Source: Cellulosilyticum lentocellum DSM 5427
GTDB taxonomy: Bacteria; Bacillota; Clostridia; Lachnospirales; Cellulosilyticaceae
Direction of reading: 5' to 3'
DNA length: 64,000 bases
Assembly: GCF_000178835.2 (NCBI RefSeq)
Contig: NC_015275.1
Location: 2,625,001-2,689,000, forward strand
The notes under the pieces were generated by a model. That model had not been told where the DNA came from and ran no database searches. It was given only the letters and a program-made list of their open reading frames with translations. The position numbers and the translations under genes are program-made. The number at the start of each line of letters is the position of its first letter. Position 1 is the first letter of the stretch. Positions 42,369 through 52,621 of this stretch are shown one piece after another.

Positions 42369-42830
42369 CTATCTTAATTCCTCATTTTCAAAGGCTTCCT
42401 CTATTATATTAGATAAGTTGAGTAAAGTTACAATATTTTCCTCAACCTTTCCAACGCCTAGTATATGACTTGTTTTCATTTTACCTTGTATATTTTGTAC
42501 CGCTTCAATTTGATCATTTGCTATTTCAATGACTTCTTTCACTTCATCAACTATAATGCCTACCATTGCATCTTCCAATTTTACAATAACAATTCTTGTC
42601 TTATCTGTATAATCTAAATGTTCTAACTCAAACTGCTCTCTTAAACTGATAACAGGAATAATCTCTCCTCTTAAATTCATAACGCCTTTTACACAAGCAG
42701 GAACTTTAGGCACACGCATAATAGATTTCATCTTTTCAATAATTTGCACGTTCTGAATATCAATTCCAAATAATTGCATGTCTAACTTAAATACAATAAA
42801 TTGTTGTATTGTCTCACTAATATGCTCCAT
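42369..42830 (-). CDS. cheW: Chemotaxis coupling protein CheW
   Basis: 153 residues, standard CheW fold: FIVFKLDMQLFGIDIQNVQIIEKM, VKGVMNLRGEIIPVISLREQF and RIVIVKLEDAMVGIIVDEVKEVI (each split at about 20 residues: RGEIIPVI is the diagnostic core). It links receptors to CheA. It lies between cheA and cheC. Confidence 0.96.
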   Translation of the reverse strand: MEHISETIQQFIVFKLDMQLFGIDIQNVQIIEKMKSIMRVPKVPACVKGVMNLRGEIIPVISLREQFELEHLDYTDKTRIVIVKLEDAMVGIIVDEVKEVIEIANDQIEAVQNIQGKMKTSHILGVGKVEENIVTLLNLSNIIEEAFENEELR

Positions 42831-42842
42831 TTTCTTTTCCTC

Positions 42843-44876
42843 CTATATAAGCGAATTAACATCTAAAATAAGTGCAACTTCACCATTTCCTAGTATAGTA
42901 GCTCCTGCAATAATATCTATTCCACTTAAATATTTACCTAATGATTTAATAACAATTTCCTGTTGACCAATTAATGAATCAATAATAAAGCCAACTTGTT
43001 TCTCACCCTTCTTCACAATGACACCCATCATTAAGTCTTTATCTACTTCTTCTGGTAACCCTAACACGCTACGTAAGCGTATGATTGGAATGATTTCATC
43101 TCTTACAACAATCACTTCTTGCTTTTGGACAAGCTTAATATCTTCTTTTCTTACATCTTCTATATTTTGAATATTACTTAATGGAATAGCATACTTTTCA
43201 TCACCAATACTAATCATTAGTGCTTGAATAATAGCCAGTGTTAGCGGTAATCTAACAATAAATTTGCTTCCTTTCCCAAGTTCTGTTTGTACCTCTACGT
43301 GTCCACCAAGTGAAGTAATCTTACTTTTAACTACGTCTAGGCCTACTCCTCTTCCTGATAAATCAGAGATTTTTTCAGCCATGCTAAAGCTTGGTCTAAA
43401 AAGGAGTTCTATTGCTTCATGTTCAGTCATCGTAGCTGCTTCTTCTTTGGTAACACTACCTTTTTCGATGGCTTTATTTTTAATCTTGTTAATATTAATA
43501 CCCTTACCATCATCTTCTACTTCTATTACTACACTATTGCCATCTTGGTAGGCTTGCAACTTAATGGTTCCTTTTCTAGGTTTTCCTATACTCATACGTT
43601 CTTCTGTTGTTTCCAAACCATGGTCGGCTGCATTTCGAAGTAAGTGAATAAGTGGATCACCGATTTCATCAATTACAGTTCTATCAAGTTCTGTTTCTTC
43701 ACCTGACATAACAAGTTCTATTTCTTTTCCAAGCTTTCTAGAAACATCACGAATCATACGTGGGAAGCGATTAAACACTGTTTCTACTGGAACCATTCTT
43801 ACTTTCATAACTGCATCATGCAAACTAGTTGTAATACGTTCTAGGTACTCAACTGAATCATTATAATTATTTCCCGTTTCATTTTCTTTTACATTTAATC
43901 CCTCTAACTGAGTTTTAACTATAATAAGCTCACTTACTAAATTCATCAATGTATCTAAGCGGTCAATATTAACTCTTACTGTTTTACTTGATACTTGTTG
44001 TTTTGCATTCTGTGCTGAATTATTCTCTTGGGTTTGTGAGGTAGAAGTATGCTCTTCAGATTGTTCTTGTTGTACGTTAGATTGAAAATTCTCTTCTGGA
44101 GCAAATGCATTAACAACTACTTTTTCTACTTCTGAAACACCTAAAATAGTTTCTTCTATTTTTTGCTTAGTTTCTTTTGTAACAAATACAACAGAAAATT
44201 GACTTTCAAATTTTTCGTCTTCTATATCTTGCGTACTTGGTACACAATGTATAATCTCTCCTAGTCGCTCAAGATCTGTAAAAATAACAAATGCTCTTGC
44301 TGACTTTAAAACACAATTTGCAGATAATTCTATCTCTACTTGAAAAACATTCATTCCCATGCTTAATGCATTATTCTTTACTAGTTGTTGTGATTCAGGT
44401 AAGTCCATTAATGTTTGATCGCTAGGATTCTCTGCCTTTTCTTTAACTTCTTCGCTAGCCTGTGTATGTACAGTAGCAGTTGGTGATTTATCTTCATTTT
44501 CTATAATTCTTCCTAGGGCTTTTACTAGTTCGGCATAATCTTCATTGCCTTCATTTGAAGTATTAGTTATCTCTTCTACATAATTTTCTAACGCATCTAA
44601 ACTTTGAAAAAGAGTATCTACTATACTAGAATTAACAGCAAGCTTACCCGCTCTAATTTCGGATAATACATTTTCTACTGTATGGGTCAATTTTTGCATC
44701 TTTACAAACCCCATAGTTCCTGCCATACCTTTAAGTGTATGTGCAACTCTAAAAATAGCATTTAAAGTTTCTATATCATCAGGATTGTTTTCTAGATTAA
44801 GTAGATTTTCATTTAGAGTTTGTAAATTATCTTTTGATTCTTCAATAAATATTTGTAAGTATTGACTAACGTCCAT
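42843..44876 (-). CDS. cheA: Chemotaxis histidine kinase CheA
   Basis: 677 residues. P1 phosphotransfer domain with RVAHTLKGMAGTMGF (phosphorylated His near 48), P2 CheY/CheB-binding domain (about 175-265), P3 dimerisation (about 300-360), P4 kinase with HLLRNAADHGLE (N box), VEDDGKGIN (G1) and GRGVGLDVV (G2), and P5 CheW-like domain (about 540-677). It autophosphorylates in response to receptors and phosphorylates CheY. Its start overlaps cheB by 11 bases. The adjacent CheB lacks the receiver domain that CheA normally phosphorylates. Confidence 0.97.
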   Translation of the reverse strand: MDVSQYLQIFIEESKDNLQTLNENLLNLENNPDDIETLNAIFRVAHTLKGMAGTMGFVKMQKLTHTVENVLSEIRAGKLAVNSSIVDTLFQSLDALENYVEEITNTSNEGNEDYAELVKALGRIIENEDKSPTATVHTQASEEVKEKAENPSDQTLMDLPESQQLVKNNALSMGMNVFQVEIELSANCVLKSARAFVIFTDLERLGEIIHCVPSTQDIEDEKFESQFSVVFVTKETKQKIEETILGVSEVEKVVVNAFAPEENFQSNVQQEQSEEHTSTSQTQENNSAQNAKQQVSSKTVRVNIDRLDTLMNLVSELIIVKTQLEGLNVKENETGNNYNDSVEYLERITTSLHDAVMKVRMVPVETVFNRFPRMIRDVSRKLGKEIELVMSGEETELDRTVIDEIGDPLIHLLRNAADHGLETTEERMSIGKPRKGTIKLQAYQDGNSVVIEVEDDGKGININKIKNKAIEKGSVTKEEAATMTEHEAIELLFRPSFSMAEKISDLSGRGVGLDVVKSKITSLGGHVEVQTELGKGSKFIVRLPLTLAIIQALMISIGDEKYAIPLSNIQNIEDVRKEDIKLVQKQEVIVVRDEIIPIIRLRSVLGLPEEVDKDLMMGVIVKKGEKQVGFIIDSLIGQQEIVIKSLGKYLSGIDIIAGATILGNGEVALILDVNSLI

Positions 44877-45501
44877 GATTATCCCCCACTATTCTTTTTA
44901 TTATTTGTGTAATATTCTCTGCAGATGCAATATAATCTGCCAAACCAGCATTTGCTATAGCTTTAGGCATACCATAAACCGTAGATGAAGCCTGATCTTG
45001 AGCAATCACTTCACACGGATATGTTCGTTTTAAATCACTTACGCCTTCCAACCCATCTGAACCCATTCCTGTCATAATGACAGCAATCATTTTTTTACTG
45101 CAACTTTTTAACTCTGCTAAAGAACTCATCATAATGTTTACAGAAGGCTTATGCCCTTTATAAGGAAGGTCATCTGTAATATTAATTTGCGGTCTTAATC
45201 CATTAATAATTTTAAGTTGCTTTCCTCCAGGTGCTATATAGACCGTACCTCTTTTTAAGACTTCCTCATGTTCGGCTTCTTTTACTTCTAATGCACTTAA
45301 ACTATTTAATCTAGCCGCTAGATTTTTAGTAAATCCTTGTGGCATATGTTGTACAATTAAATAGGTTGCAGATAAATTCTGTTCTAGAGTAGGTATAATT
45401 TGACTTAATAGTTTGGGTCCACCTGTTGATATTCCCATAGCAATAATATACTCATATTGTTGCTCTTCTATGGTTGCAGCATTTCTACTTATCTGACTCA
45501 T
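44866..45501 (-). CDS. cheB: CheB methylesterase without receiver domain
   Basis: 211 residues, against about 350 for normal CheB. Only the methylesterase/amidase domain is present: GISTGGPK (catalytic Ser near 25), IVQHMPQGFT (His near 52) and IMTGMGSDGLEGV (Asp near 149). The N-terminal receiver domain is missing, and the 89-base spacer to flhG holds no remnant of it. The enzyme removes receptor methyl groups. Without the receiver it should not be switched on by CheA phosphorylation. The start has AGGAGA upstream. Confidence 0.92.
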   Translation of the reverse strand: MSQISRNAATIEEQQYEYIIAMGISTGGPKLLSQIIPTLEQNLSATYLIVQHMPQGFTKNLAARLNSLSALEVKEAEHEEVLKRGTVYIAPGGKQLKIINGLRPQINITDDLPYKGHKPSVNIMMSSLAELKSCSKKMIAVIMTGMGSDGLEGVSDLKRTYPCEVIAQDQASSTVYGMPKAIANAGLADYIASAENITQIIKRIVGDNHGR

Positions 45502-45590
45502 TTATCTAATCTCCTATAATCTCAAGTATACTTATACTATATCTACTTTAGTTGTTTATTTTTATGTATTCTCTTTTAATATGAGTATTT

Positions 45591-46466
45591 TTAATGACTA
45601 AATATTTTTTTAAATCGACTTACCCAATTTTCCTTTTTAATCGTTTGCTTAGATTTATCTCCTAAAATAATTCTTCCTATTTGATAATATGCCATACTAG
45701 ACTTAGCTTGACGATTATATTCAAATACTGGGACCTGTTCTTTAACAGACTTAAATAATTGTTCATCATATGGAACAAATCCTCCGTATTGGATAGGCCG
45801 TTTTAAAAAGTGCTCTGTTACATAATAAAGTTTATGAAATACTTCATGCGCTTCTTCTTGAGACATAGCTTTATTGACAATAACTTTAATAGTAGTATCT
45901 AAATCAAATTGGCCAATTAATGTTTTTATTAATGCATAACCATCTGTTATAGAAGTCGGTTCTGGCGTTACAATAATATAAACCTCATGAGCTAATTTGC
46001 AAAACTTAACGACAATATCATTAATGCCTGCTCCAGTATCTATAATGAGCATATTTGTTAAGCTACTTAGTTCAGCTAATTGTGAACTGATTTTATCAAT
46101 TTGATAAGTAGGTAAAAAATTCATATCTTTTATACCTGAGCCACCGGAAATAAAAGGAAGTCCATATTTACTCGTTGTTACTAAATCATAAATATGACAT
46201 TGTCCTTTAATAAGATGTGACAAATTAAACTTTGGCCTCTCACCTAAAATAATTTCCACATTAGCTAGCCCAAAATCTGCATCTAAGATAATTGGATTTT
46301 GCCCCAGTACTTGCATAGCCAGTCCGAGATTGACACTAAAATTACTTTTTCCAACGCCACCCTTGCCACTTGCAACTGTTATAATCCTCATATCCTCTTG
46401 CTGTGCAAACTTATTTACTTCATTTATTCCTACCATTTGTCTAAGTGCTTCAGCTTGATCATTCAT
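45591..46466 (-). CDS. flhG: Flagellar number regulator FlhG (MinD-like ATPase)
   Basis: 291 residues. The N-terminus MNDQAEALRQM contains the DQAxxLR motif that stimulates FlhF. The deviant Walker A VASGKGGVGKSNFSVNLG, DADFGLAN and IDTGAGI follow as in MinD/ParA proteins. It controls flagellar number and placement together with FlhF. It overlaps flhF by eight bases. Confidence 0.95.
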   Translation of the reverse strand: MNDQAEALRQMVGINEVNKFAQQEDMRIITVASGKGGVGKSNFSVNLGLAMQVLGQNPIILDADFGLANVEIILGERPKFNLSHLIKGQCHIYDLVTTSKYGLPFISGGSGIKDMNFLPTYQIDKISSQLAELSSLTNMLIIDTGAGINDIVVKFCKLAHEVYIIVTPEPTSITDGYALIKTLIGQFDLDTTIKVIVNKAMSQEEAHEVFHKLYYVTEHFLKRPIQYGGFVPYDEQLFKSVKEQVPVFEYNRQAKSSMAYYQIGRIILGDKSKQTIKKENWVSRFKKIFSH

Positions 46467-47604
46467 TACTTATTCTCCCTAACAAATCTGTTATATACTC
46501 GTCTTTATTAAATATTTTTATATCAGCCGGTACATTTTGACCGTTCGTTAAATACATGATTGGCTTGTTAGCATAATAACCAATATTAACAACGTTACCT
46601 ATTTCGTCTGTTTCATCAAGCTTTGTAATGATTAAATCAAATTCTGATTCTGCCTTCTCATAAGTATTTACAATGGTTACTACATCTTTTGCTGCTGTAC
46701 TCGCATTTAATACTAAAAACACTTGTTTTTTATCTACATTTTTCATCAAGGCTTTAAGCTCTTTTACTTGTTCCTCATTCTTATGTGAACGCCCAGCTGT
46801 ATCTATGAGTATATAATCCATATGCTTCCACTTTTCTATGTACTGTGGCAACTCTGCTTCATTATAAATAACTTCTATTTCTACGCCTAAAATATCTGCA
46901 TAAGTTTTTAGCTGTTCAACAGCAGCAATTCTATACGTATCTGCTGTAAACAAAACTACTTTCTTATGTTCTTCTAATACATATTTTGCTGTTAGCTTAG
47001 CTAATGTAGTTGTTTTTCCTACACCTGTGGATCCAATGAAGAAAATAATCTGTGCCAGATCCTTTTCTTCTTTTTCACGTAGTGATTTCTCTAGTTCTGA
47101 ATAAATCTTACGAATCATTTCTTCTGGCGATTCATCACTCATTCCTTCTAAGTATTGAGTACAAATCTCTTCTTTTAATCCTAATTGGACTAATTTTGCT
47201 TTCAAATAATTCAGCCATTTATTGTCAGCTTCTAATGTATCATTATCAGAGTCCTTCTTATCTTCTAACTGTACTTGTTTTATGGTACCAATCTCTCTTT
47301 GCAACTGATTTAATTGGTCTTTTAGGCCCAATAATACTTCATAAGATTCCTCTTTTAATTTCTCATTTGATTCTGCTACTAAATTACCTCTTGGTATTTC
47401 TTCTATTGCCTTTTTATCTTGTTCTAATTCATCTTCATCTTTTACTGCAATAGTAATAATTGTTTTTGGCGTTTTAAACCACTTTGTGAGTCCGCTCTGT
47501 TCTTCTTGCTGTGTACTCAGTATAACGGCCTGGTTACCATATTCTTTTTCTATTTCTTTTAGTATTTTTTCTTCTGACTTTCCTTTTAATTTAAGTATTC
47601 TCAT
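46459..47604 (-). CDS. flhF: Flagellar biosynthesis GTPase FlhF
   Basis: 381 residues. N-terminal basic region (about 1-60), middle domain, and SRP-type NG GTPase from about 185: FFIGSTGVGKTTTLAKLTA (G1), FTADTYRIAAVEQL, DTAGRSHKNEEQ and TKLDETDEIG. It sets the polar or positional site of flagellar assembly. It overlaps both flhA and flhG by a few bases. Confidence 0.95.
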   Translation of the reverse strand: MRILKLKGKSEEKILKEIEKEYGNQAVILSTQQEEQSGLTKWFKTPKTIITIAVKDEDELEQDKKAIEEIPRGNLVAESNEKLKEESYEVLLGLKDQLNQLQREIGTIKQVQLEDKKDSDNDTLEADNKWLNYLKAKLVQLGLKEEICTQYLEGMSDESPEEMIRKIYSELEKSLREKEEKDLAQIIFFIGSTGVGKTTTLAKLTAKYVLEEHKKVVLFTADTYRIAAVEQLKTYADILGVEIEVIYNEAELPQYIEKWKHMDYILIDTAGRSHKNEEQVKELKALMKNVDKKQVFLVLNASTAAKDVVTIVNTYEKAESEFDLIITKLDETDEIGNVVNIGYYANKPIMYLTNGQNVPADIKIFNKDEYITDLLGRISNE

Positions 47605-49640
47605 GCAATGCTCACCATCCCTATTGACTGAATCTCTACATCTTGTTCAATTTCATTGTATGAAATAACAATTAAATCTGGCATATACTGTTCAGTCAAA
47701 TGCTTAAAATAAATTCTCACAATAGGTGAAGTCAAAATAATAGGTTGTAATCCTACAGAAGTTAATTTATTCACTTCTCTTTTCAATTGATTCATTAGAT
47801 TTTGAACTACTTTAGGATCTAATGCAACATATGCACCTTGCTCTGTGTGTTGTACACTAGACATAATCTGCTGCTCAACAGTTGGATCGAGTGTAATCAC
47901 TTGGTTTGTTGGCAGTGTAAATAATTTCCTTGAAATAGCTCTTGCTAGTCCTTGTCTTACATATTCAGTTAATACATCTGTATCGCGTACACTTGTTGCA
48001 TAATCTGCTAATACTTCACATATTGTTACTAAATCTCTAATAGAAATGCCCTCTTTTAATAAGTTGCCTAGTACCTTTTGAATATCCCCAACGCTAAGTA
48101 GTTTTGGTGTTAATTCACTAATTAAGGTTGGATGTGTCTCTGCCACATTATTAATAAGTGTTTGTACATCTTGCCTACTAAGTAGCTCATGTAAATGACG
48201 CTTAATAACCTCTGTTAAATGTGTTGCAATAATGGATGGACAATCTACTACTGTATATCCTTTGACCTCTGCTTTTTCTCTTTGCATCTCAGTAATCCAT
48301 AATGCTGGAAGTCCAAAGGCTGGTTCTGTTGTGGCAATACCATCAATTTCCTCTTCAACATAGCCTGGATTCATTGCCATATAGTGATCAAACAAAATCT
48401 CTCCTTTTGCCACTTCTACACCTTTAATTTTGATACTATAGGCATTCGGAGCTAATTGAATATTATCTCTTAAACGTACGATAGGAACAATGCTCCCTAA
48501 TTCTAACGCTATCTGTCTTCTAATCATAACAACGCGGTCTAAAAGATCTCCCCCTTGATGAACATCTGCAAGAGGAATAATACCATATCCAAACTCAAGC
48601 TCTATTGGATCCACGTGTAATAAAGAAATGACATTTTCTGGTTTTCTAATCTCTTCTGCTGCTTCATCTTCTGTATCTATTTCTGACTCCACTTCAGCAA
48701 TTTTTTGCTGTTTATTTAACCTTGATGCAATAAAGAACCAAACTGCTGCAATAGGTAATGTTACGACTATTCCCATAGGAGTAAATAATCCTAAAATAGT
48801 AATAGTAATACCTACAATCATTAATACCAGTGGAGAAGAAAGTAATTGCTTCGTTAATGTAGTGCTCATCTCTTGTTCTGTAGATGTCTTAGTTACTAAA
48901 ATACCTGTAGCTGTAGAAATGAGTAAAGAAGGAATGGCACTTACTAAACCATCACCTATGGTTACTATTGTAAATTTTTGGAGAGCATCTGAGAATTCTA
49001 ATCCTCCCATTGCAACACCAATAATCATGCCACCAATAACATTAACAAATGTAATAAAAATTCCTACTACTGCATCATTTTTAACAAATTTTGCTGCACC
49101 ATCCATAGAACCAAAGAAAGCCGCCTCATCCTGAATTTTTTTTCTTCGTTTCTTTGCTTCTGCTTCATCAATAAAGCCTGTATTTAAATCAGCATCTATT
49201 GCCATTTGCTTACCAGGCATAGCGTCTAAGGTGAATCTTGCTGTTACTTCTGCTACACGCTCAGATCCTTTAGTAATAACCTGCATATTAACAATGGTAA
49301 TAATAATAAACATAATACATCCAATAACAATATCTCCACCTGCAACGAACTCTCCAAAGGCTTGAACAACTTCTCCAGCATAGCCATCCCTTAAAATCAT
49401 TCTCGTGCTTGATAGGTTAAGGCCTAATCGAAATAATGTTGTCAGTAATAATAATGTTGGAAATAACGATATGTCCAGTGGCTCTTTTGAAAAAAGTGCA
49501 CTCATTAATATAATTGTTGATATAGATATATTAATAATTAATAAAACATCTAGGATAGTAGGTGGTAATGGAATGATAATTAGGAAAATGAGCCCTACCA
49601 CAAAAAGCCCTAATACTATATCACCTGTTTTAAACTTCAC
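47601..49640 (-). CDS. flhA: Flagellar export gate protein FlhA
   Basis: 679 residues. Eight membrane segments in the first 320 residues, the conserved cytoplasmic loop RVAEVTARFTLDAMPGKQMAIDADLNTG (split after FTLDAMPGKQ), then the large cytoplasmic domain (about 345-679) that binds substrate-chaperone complexes. It forms the nonameric export gate using proton motive force. It overlaps flhF by four bases. Confidence 0.97.
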   Translation of the reverse strand: MKFKTGDIVLGLFVVGLIFLIIIPLPPTILDVLLIINISISTIILMSALFSKEPLDISLFPTLLLLTTLFRLGLNLSSTRMILRDGYAGEVVQAFGEFVAGGDIVIGCIMFIIITIVNMQVITKGSERVAEVTARFTLDAMPGKQMAIDADLNTGFIDEAEAKKRRKKIQDEAAFFGSMDGAAKFVKNDAVVGIFITFVNVIGGMIIGVAMGGLEFSDALQKFTIVTIGDGLVSAIPSLLISTATGILVTKTSTEQEMSTTLTKQLLSSPLVLMIVGITITILGLFTPMGIVVTLPIAAVWFFIASRLNKQQKIAEVESEIDTEDEAAEEIRKPENVISLLHVDPIELEFGYGIIPLADVHQGGDLLDRVVMIRRQIALELGSIVPIVRLRDNIQLAPNAYSIKIKGVEVAKGEILFDHYMAMNPGYVEEEIDGIATTEPAFGLPALWITEMQREKAEVKGYTVVDCPSIIATHLTEVIKRHLHELLSRQDVQTLINNVAETHPTLISELTPKLLSVGDIQKVLGNLLKEGISIRDLVTICEVLADYATSVRDTDVLTEYVRQGLARAISRKLFTLPTNQVITLDPTVEQQIMSSVQHTEQGAYVALDPKVVQNLMNQLKREVNKLTSVGLQPIILTSPIVRIYFKHLTEQYMPDLIVISYNEIEQDVEIQSIGMVSIA

Positions 49641-49642
49641 AA

Positions 49643-50761
49643 TTAGCTCCCCCTATTCATCTTTTTATGTTGTAAGTTATATATAAATGCTAAAACTTCT
49701 GCTACTGCTCCATATAGCTCTGGAGGGATTTCTTTATTCAAATCTACAGTATAGTAAAGTGCTCTAGCTAAAGGTTTATTTTCAACAATTTCAATATGAT
49801 GCTCCTTTGCTTTCTCTTTTATCTTTTGTGCCACATAATCAACGCCTTTGGCCACTACTACAGGAGCTGTGCCTTTTGATTCATCATACTTAATGGCTAT
49901 TGCAAAGTGCGTAGGGTTAGTAATAATAACATCTGCCTCAGGAATAGCTTGCATCATACGCCGCATTGAGCCTTCCCTCATTTTCTGCTTAATTTTGGAT
50001 TTAATCTGGGGGTCTCCTTCTGCATTTTTATACTCTTCTTTTATCTCTTGCTTTGTCATTTTAATACTATCTGCATGCTTATAGCGTTGATAGACATAAT
50101 CTAGGACAGCTAACACCAGAAAAGCTCCTCCTACAAAAAAACCAATTTGAACAACTGTCATGGCTATCGTATTCAAAATTTGTTCGATTGTTAATTCATA
50201 GAATCGCATGAAAATAGGAATCTTAGATAAAATAATATTATACACTATAGCTCCTAGTACAATAACTTTTGCCGCTGATAAAATTAAACTAACAATCATA
50301 TCTTTTGAGATGATTCTTTTAATACCGTTGATTGGATTCATTTTACTAAACTTAACTTTCATAGGTTCAAAGCTTACTTTATATCCTACTTGTATATAAC
50401 TCACTATAAATCCAATAATAAATAGGCAAATCCATAATGGCAAACAAATCCATAAAATATCAAATATGGCACTTCTAAAAACGACAAGCATATAATTAGA
50501 AGTCACTTCATTAAAAACTTCACTGAGCCGATTCATGCTCGTTATGATACTTGTTTGAATACCTGAAAGCATATATCCTCCCAGTAACAAGCTTACTGCA
50601 CAAAAACCCACGATTAAAACAGCTGTATTTAATTCAGCACTTTTTGCAACCTGCCCTTTTTTTCTAGCATCTTCTTTCTTTTTAGGCGTTGCTTTTTCTG
50701 TTCTTCCTTCACTTTCTGCTGAAAAGAATTGCAGATCTAAGCGATACTTTGTTTCAATCAT
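49643..50761 (-). CDS. flhB: Flagellar export switch protein FlhB
   Basis: 372 residues. N-terminal Glu/Lys-rich region (ESEGRTEKATPKKKEDARKKGQVAKS), four membrane segments, and a cytoplasmic domain with the self-cleaving NPTH site in DVIITNPTHFAIAIKY. Cleavage switches export from hook to filament proteins. It overlaps fliR by four bases. Confidence 0.97.
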   Translation of the reverse strand: MIETKYRLDLQFFSAESEGRTEKATPKKKEDARKKGQVAKSAELNTAVLIVGFCAVSLLLGGYMLSGIQTSIITSMNRLSEVFNEVTSNYMLVVFRSAIFDILWICLPLWICLFIIGFIVSYIQVGYKVSFEPMKVKFSKMNPINGIKRIISKDMIVSLILSAAKVIVLGAIVYNIILSKIPIFMRFYELTIEQILNTIAMTVVQIGFFVGGAFLVLAVLDYVYQRYKHADSIKMTKQEIKEEYKNAEGDPQIKSKIKQKMREGSMRRMMQAIPEADVIITNPTHFAIAIKYDESKGTAPVVVAKGVDYVAQKIKEKAKEHHIEIVENKPLARALYYTVDLNKEIPPELYGAVAEVLAFIYNLQHKKMNRGS

Positions 50762-51543
50762 AATGGCCTCATTCCTTGTATTAAATTCATGATAGTATTG
50801 ACCATGTTATCAATAATAATCGTATTAAATCTAGGTACTAAACCAACTGTAACAATAAGTAGTGCAAATAAAACGATAACCTTTAATGGAATACCAATAA
50901 CAAACATATTCATTTGAGGTACAGTTCTGGCCAAAATGCCTAGGCCAAAATCAATTAATATTAAAAGCCCCAGCACTGGCATTGCTAGTTCAAATGAAAT
51001 TAATAAATAGTTCCCTACGGTATCTATTATGCCTGTTACAAGATGAGTACCAAAGACCCCTTTATTAATCGGAATTAATGTAAAGGTATCTATTAATGTT
51101 TTAATGAACCAGTGATACCCTCCACTTAGTACAAAAATAGCACACAAGCATAAATTATAAAAACGACCTAGTACAGGCGTTTGTACGCCTCCTACAGGGT
51201 CTAGAGCCATACTCATCCCTAAACCTCCTTGTGTACTCCATAAACTTCCTATAAATTGATAGATTTGAAAATAGATTTTTAGTACAAAACCAATAATCAA
51301 TCCTACTAAAGTTTCTTTTAATAGGAGTATTGTATAACTTATGAGTGTAGGCTCATAATAAATTTGACCCAAATCTGTGACCATAAAAACTGTTATCGCT
51401 AAACATAAGCATAATCCTGAGGTTGCCAATTTAGGAATTCTGCTTTCCTCAATAATCGGCAAAAATAGCACAGCAGCTATAATTCTACAAAATATAATAA
51501 GTAGCACGTCTACATGTGCATATAAATAGACTAAATCTTCCAT
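50758..51543 (-). CDS. fliR: Flagellar export protein FliR
   Basis: 261 residues with about six membrane segments. The recognised region is GLIIGFVLKIYFQIYQFIG and GLGILARTVPQMNMFVIGIPLKV (split after MNMF). It is part of the FliPQR export core. It sits between fliQ and flhB. Confidence 0.95.
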   Translation of the reverse strand: MEDLVYLYAHVDVLLIIFCRIIAAVLFLPIIEESRIPKLATSGLCLCLAITVFMVTDLGQIYYEPTLISYTILLLKETLVGLIIGFVLKIYFQIYQFIGSLWSTQGGLGMSMALDPVGGVQTPVLGRFYNLCLCAIFVLSGGYHWFIKTLIDTFTLIPINKGVFGTHLVTGIIDTVGNYLLISFELAMPVLGLLILIDFGLGILARTVPQMNMFVIGIPLKVIVLFALLIVTVGLVPRFNTIIIDNMVNTIMNLIQGMRPL

Positions 51544-51554
51544 AGCATCCTTCC

Positions 51555-51818
51555 TTATAACAGTGTATTAAAGCTATTAAAAAGCCTAATGGTGTATACA
51601 GATAGCATGTTAATAATCCATGATCCAAATATAATAATAGCTAAAAATACTGCAATTATTTTTGGAATAAATGCTAAAGTCTGTTCTTGTATAGATGTAG
51701 CTGTTTGAAATATACTTATAATTAGCCCCACAACAAGTCCTGTTAATAAGATAGGAAGTGATACTTTAACAATCATCATTAATGCTTCTCTCATATAGTC
51801 TAAAACAATTTGTTCCAT
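51555..51818 (-). CDS. fliQ: Flagellar export protein FliQ
   Basis: 87 residues, two membrane segments, with ALMMIVKVSLPILLTGLVVGLIISIFQ and TSIQEQTLAFIPKI (diagnostic). It is part of the FliPQR core. Both gaps to neighbours are about 11 bases. Confidence 0.95.
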   Translation of the reverse strand: MEQIVLDYMREALMMIVKVSLPILLTGLVVGLIISIFQTATSIQEQTLAFIPKIIAVFLAIIIFGSWIINMLSVYTIRLFNSFNTLL

Positions 51819-51829
51819 ATCCTTCCTCC

Positions 51830-52621
51830 TTAATTAAATGTCTGTATAAGTTGTCCAATAAACAAATTCCATCCATCAACTAAAATAAAAAGTAAAACCT
51901 TAAAAGGTAATGAAATCATAGCAGGCGGCAACATCATCATTCCCATTGACATAAGCGTTGCTGCTACAACCATGTCAATGATGATAAACGGTATGTAAAC
52001 TAAAAACCCTATAATAAACCCAGCTCTGAGTTCGCTAATAATAAAAGCTGGAATGATAACATGGAGAGGCATCTCTTTTACAAGGTCAGTGTCCTCTGTA
52101 TAAGGTTCTAAATGGGCTAAATCCATAAATAAAGTAATATCTTCATCTCTTGTTTGTTTCAGCATAAATTCTTTTAAGGGTTGTATACCTCGTTCTATAG
52201 CCTGTTCCTGAGTAATTTGTTGCTTTTCTAAAGGATCTATTGCATTTGTTTTAATTTGCATAAAAACAGGGCTCATAACGAAAAACGTTAAAAATAGCGC
52301 TAGACCAACTAAAATTTGATTGGGTGGCATCGTTTGTGTTCCAATTGCAGATCTTACAAAGTGAAGTGCAATAATAATCCTTAAAAATGAGGTCATCATA
52401 ATTAAAATAGATGGTGCCAATGAAATAATAGTAATGATAAAAATCATTTGTAAAGAAGCACTCGTATTTTCTGCTTGTGACTCTCCACCTAAGTTAACAG
52501 TAATATTAGGTACCTGTACTGTAGAAGCCTGAGTATCGGTATATAAACACCCAACATAAAATAAAATAATTGCAAAACATATTATATTTCTTAGAATGGA
52601 TTTATTTATCTTCATGTTCAT
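51830..52621 (-). CDS. fliP: Flagellar export protein FliP
   Basis: 263 residues. N-terminal cleavable signal-like segment (about 9-30), then four membrane segments. LAPSILIMMTSFLRIIIALHFVRSAIGTQTMPPNQILVGLALFLTFFVM (split at SFLRIIIAL) and AFIISELRAGFIIGFLVYIPFIIIDMVVA are typical. It forms the core of the export channel. It overlaps fliO by 20 bases. Confidence 0.97.
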   Translation of the reverse strand: MNMKINKSILRNIICFAIILFYVGCLYTDTQASTVQVPNITVNLGGESQAENTSASLQMIFIITIISLAPSILIMMTSFLRIIIALHFVRSAIGTQTMPPNQILVGLALFLTFFVMSPVFMQIKTNAIDPLEKQQITQEQAIERGIQPLKEFMLKQTRDEDITLFMDLAHLEPYTEDTDLVKEMPLHVIIPAFIISELRAGFIIGFLVYIPFIIIDMVVAATLMSMGMMMLPPAMISLPFKVLLFILVDGWNLFIGQLIQTFN

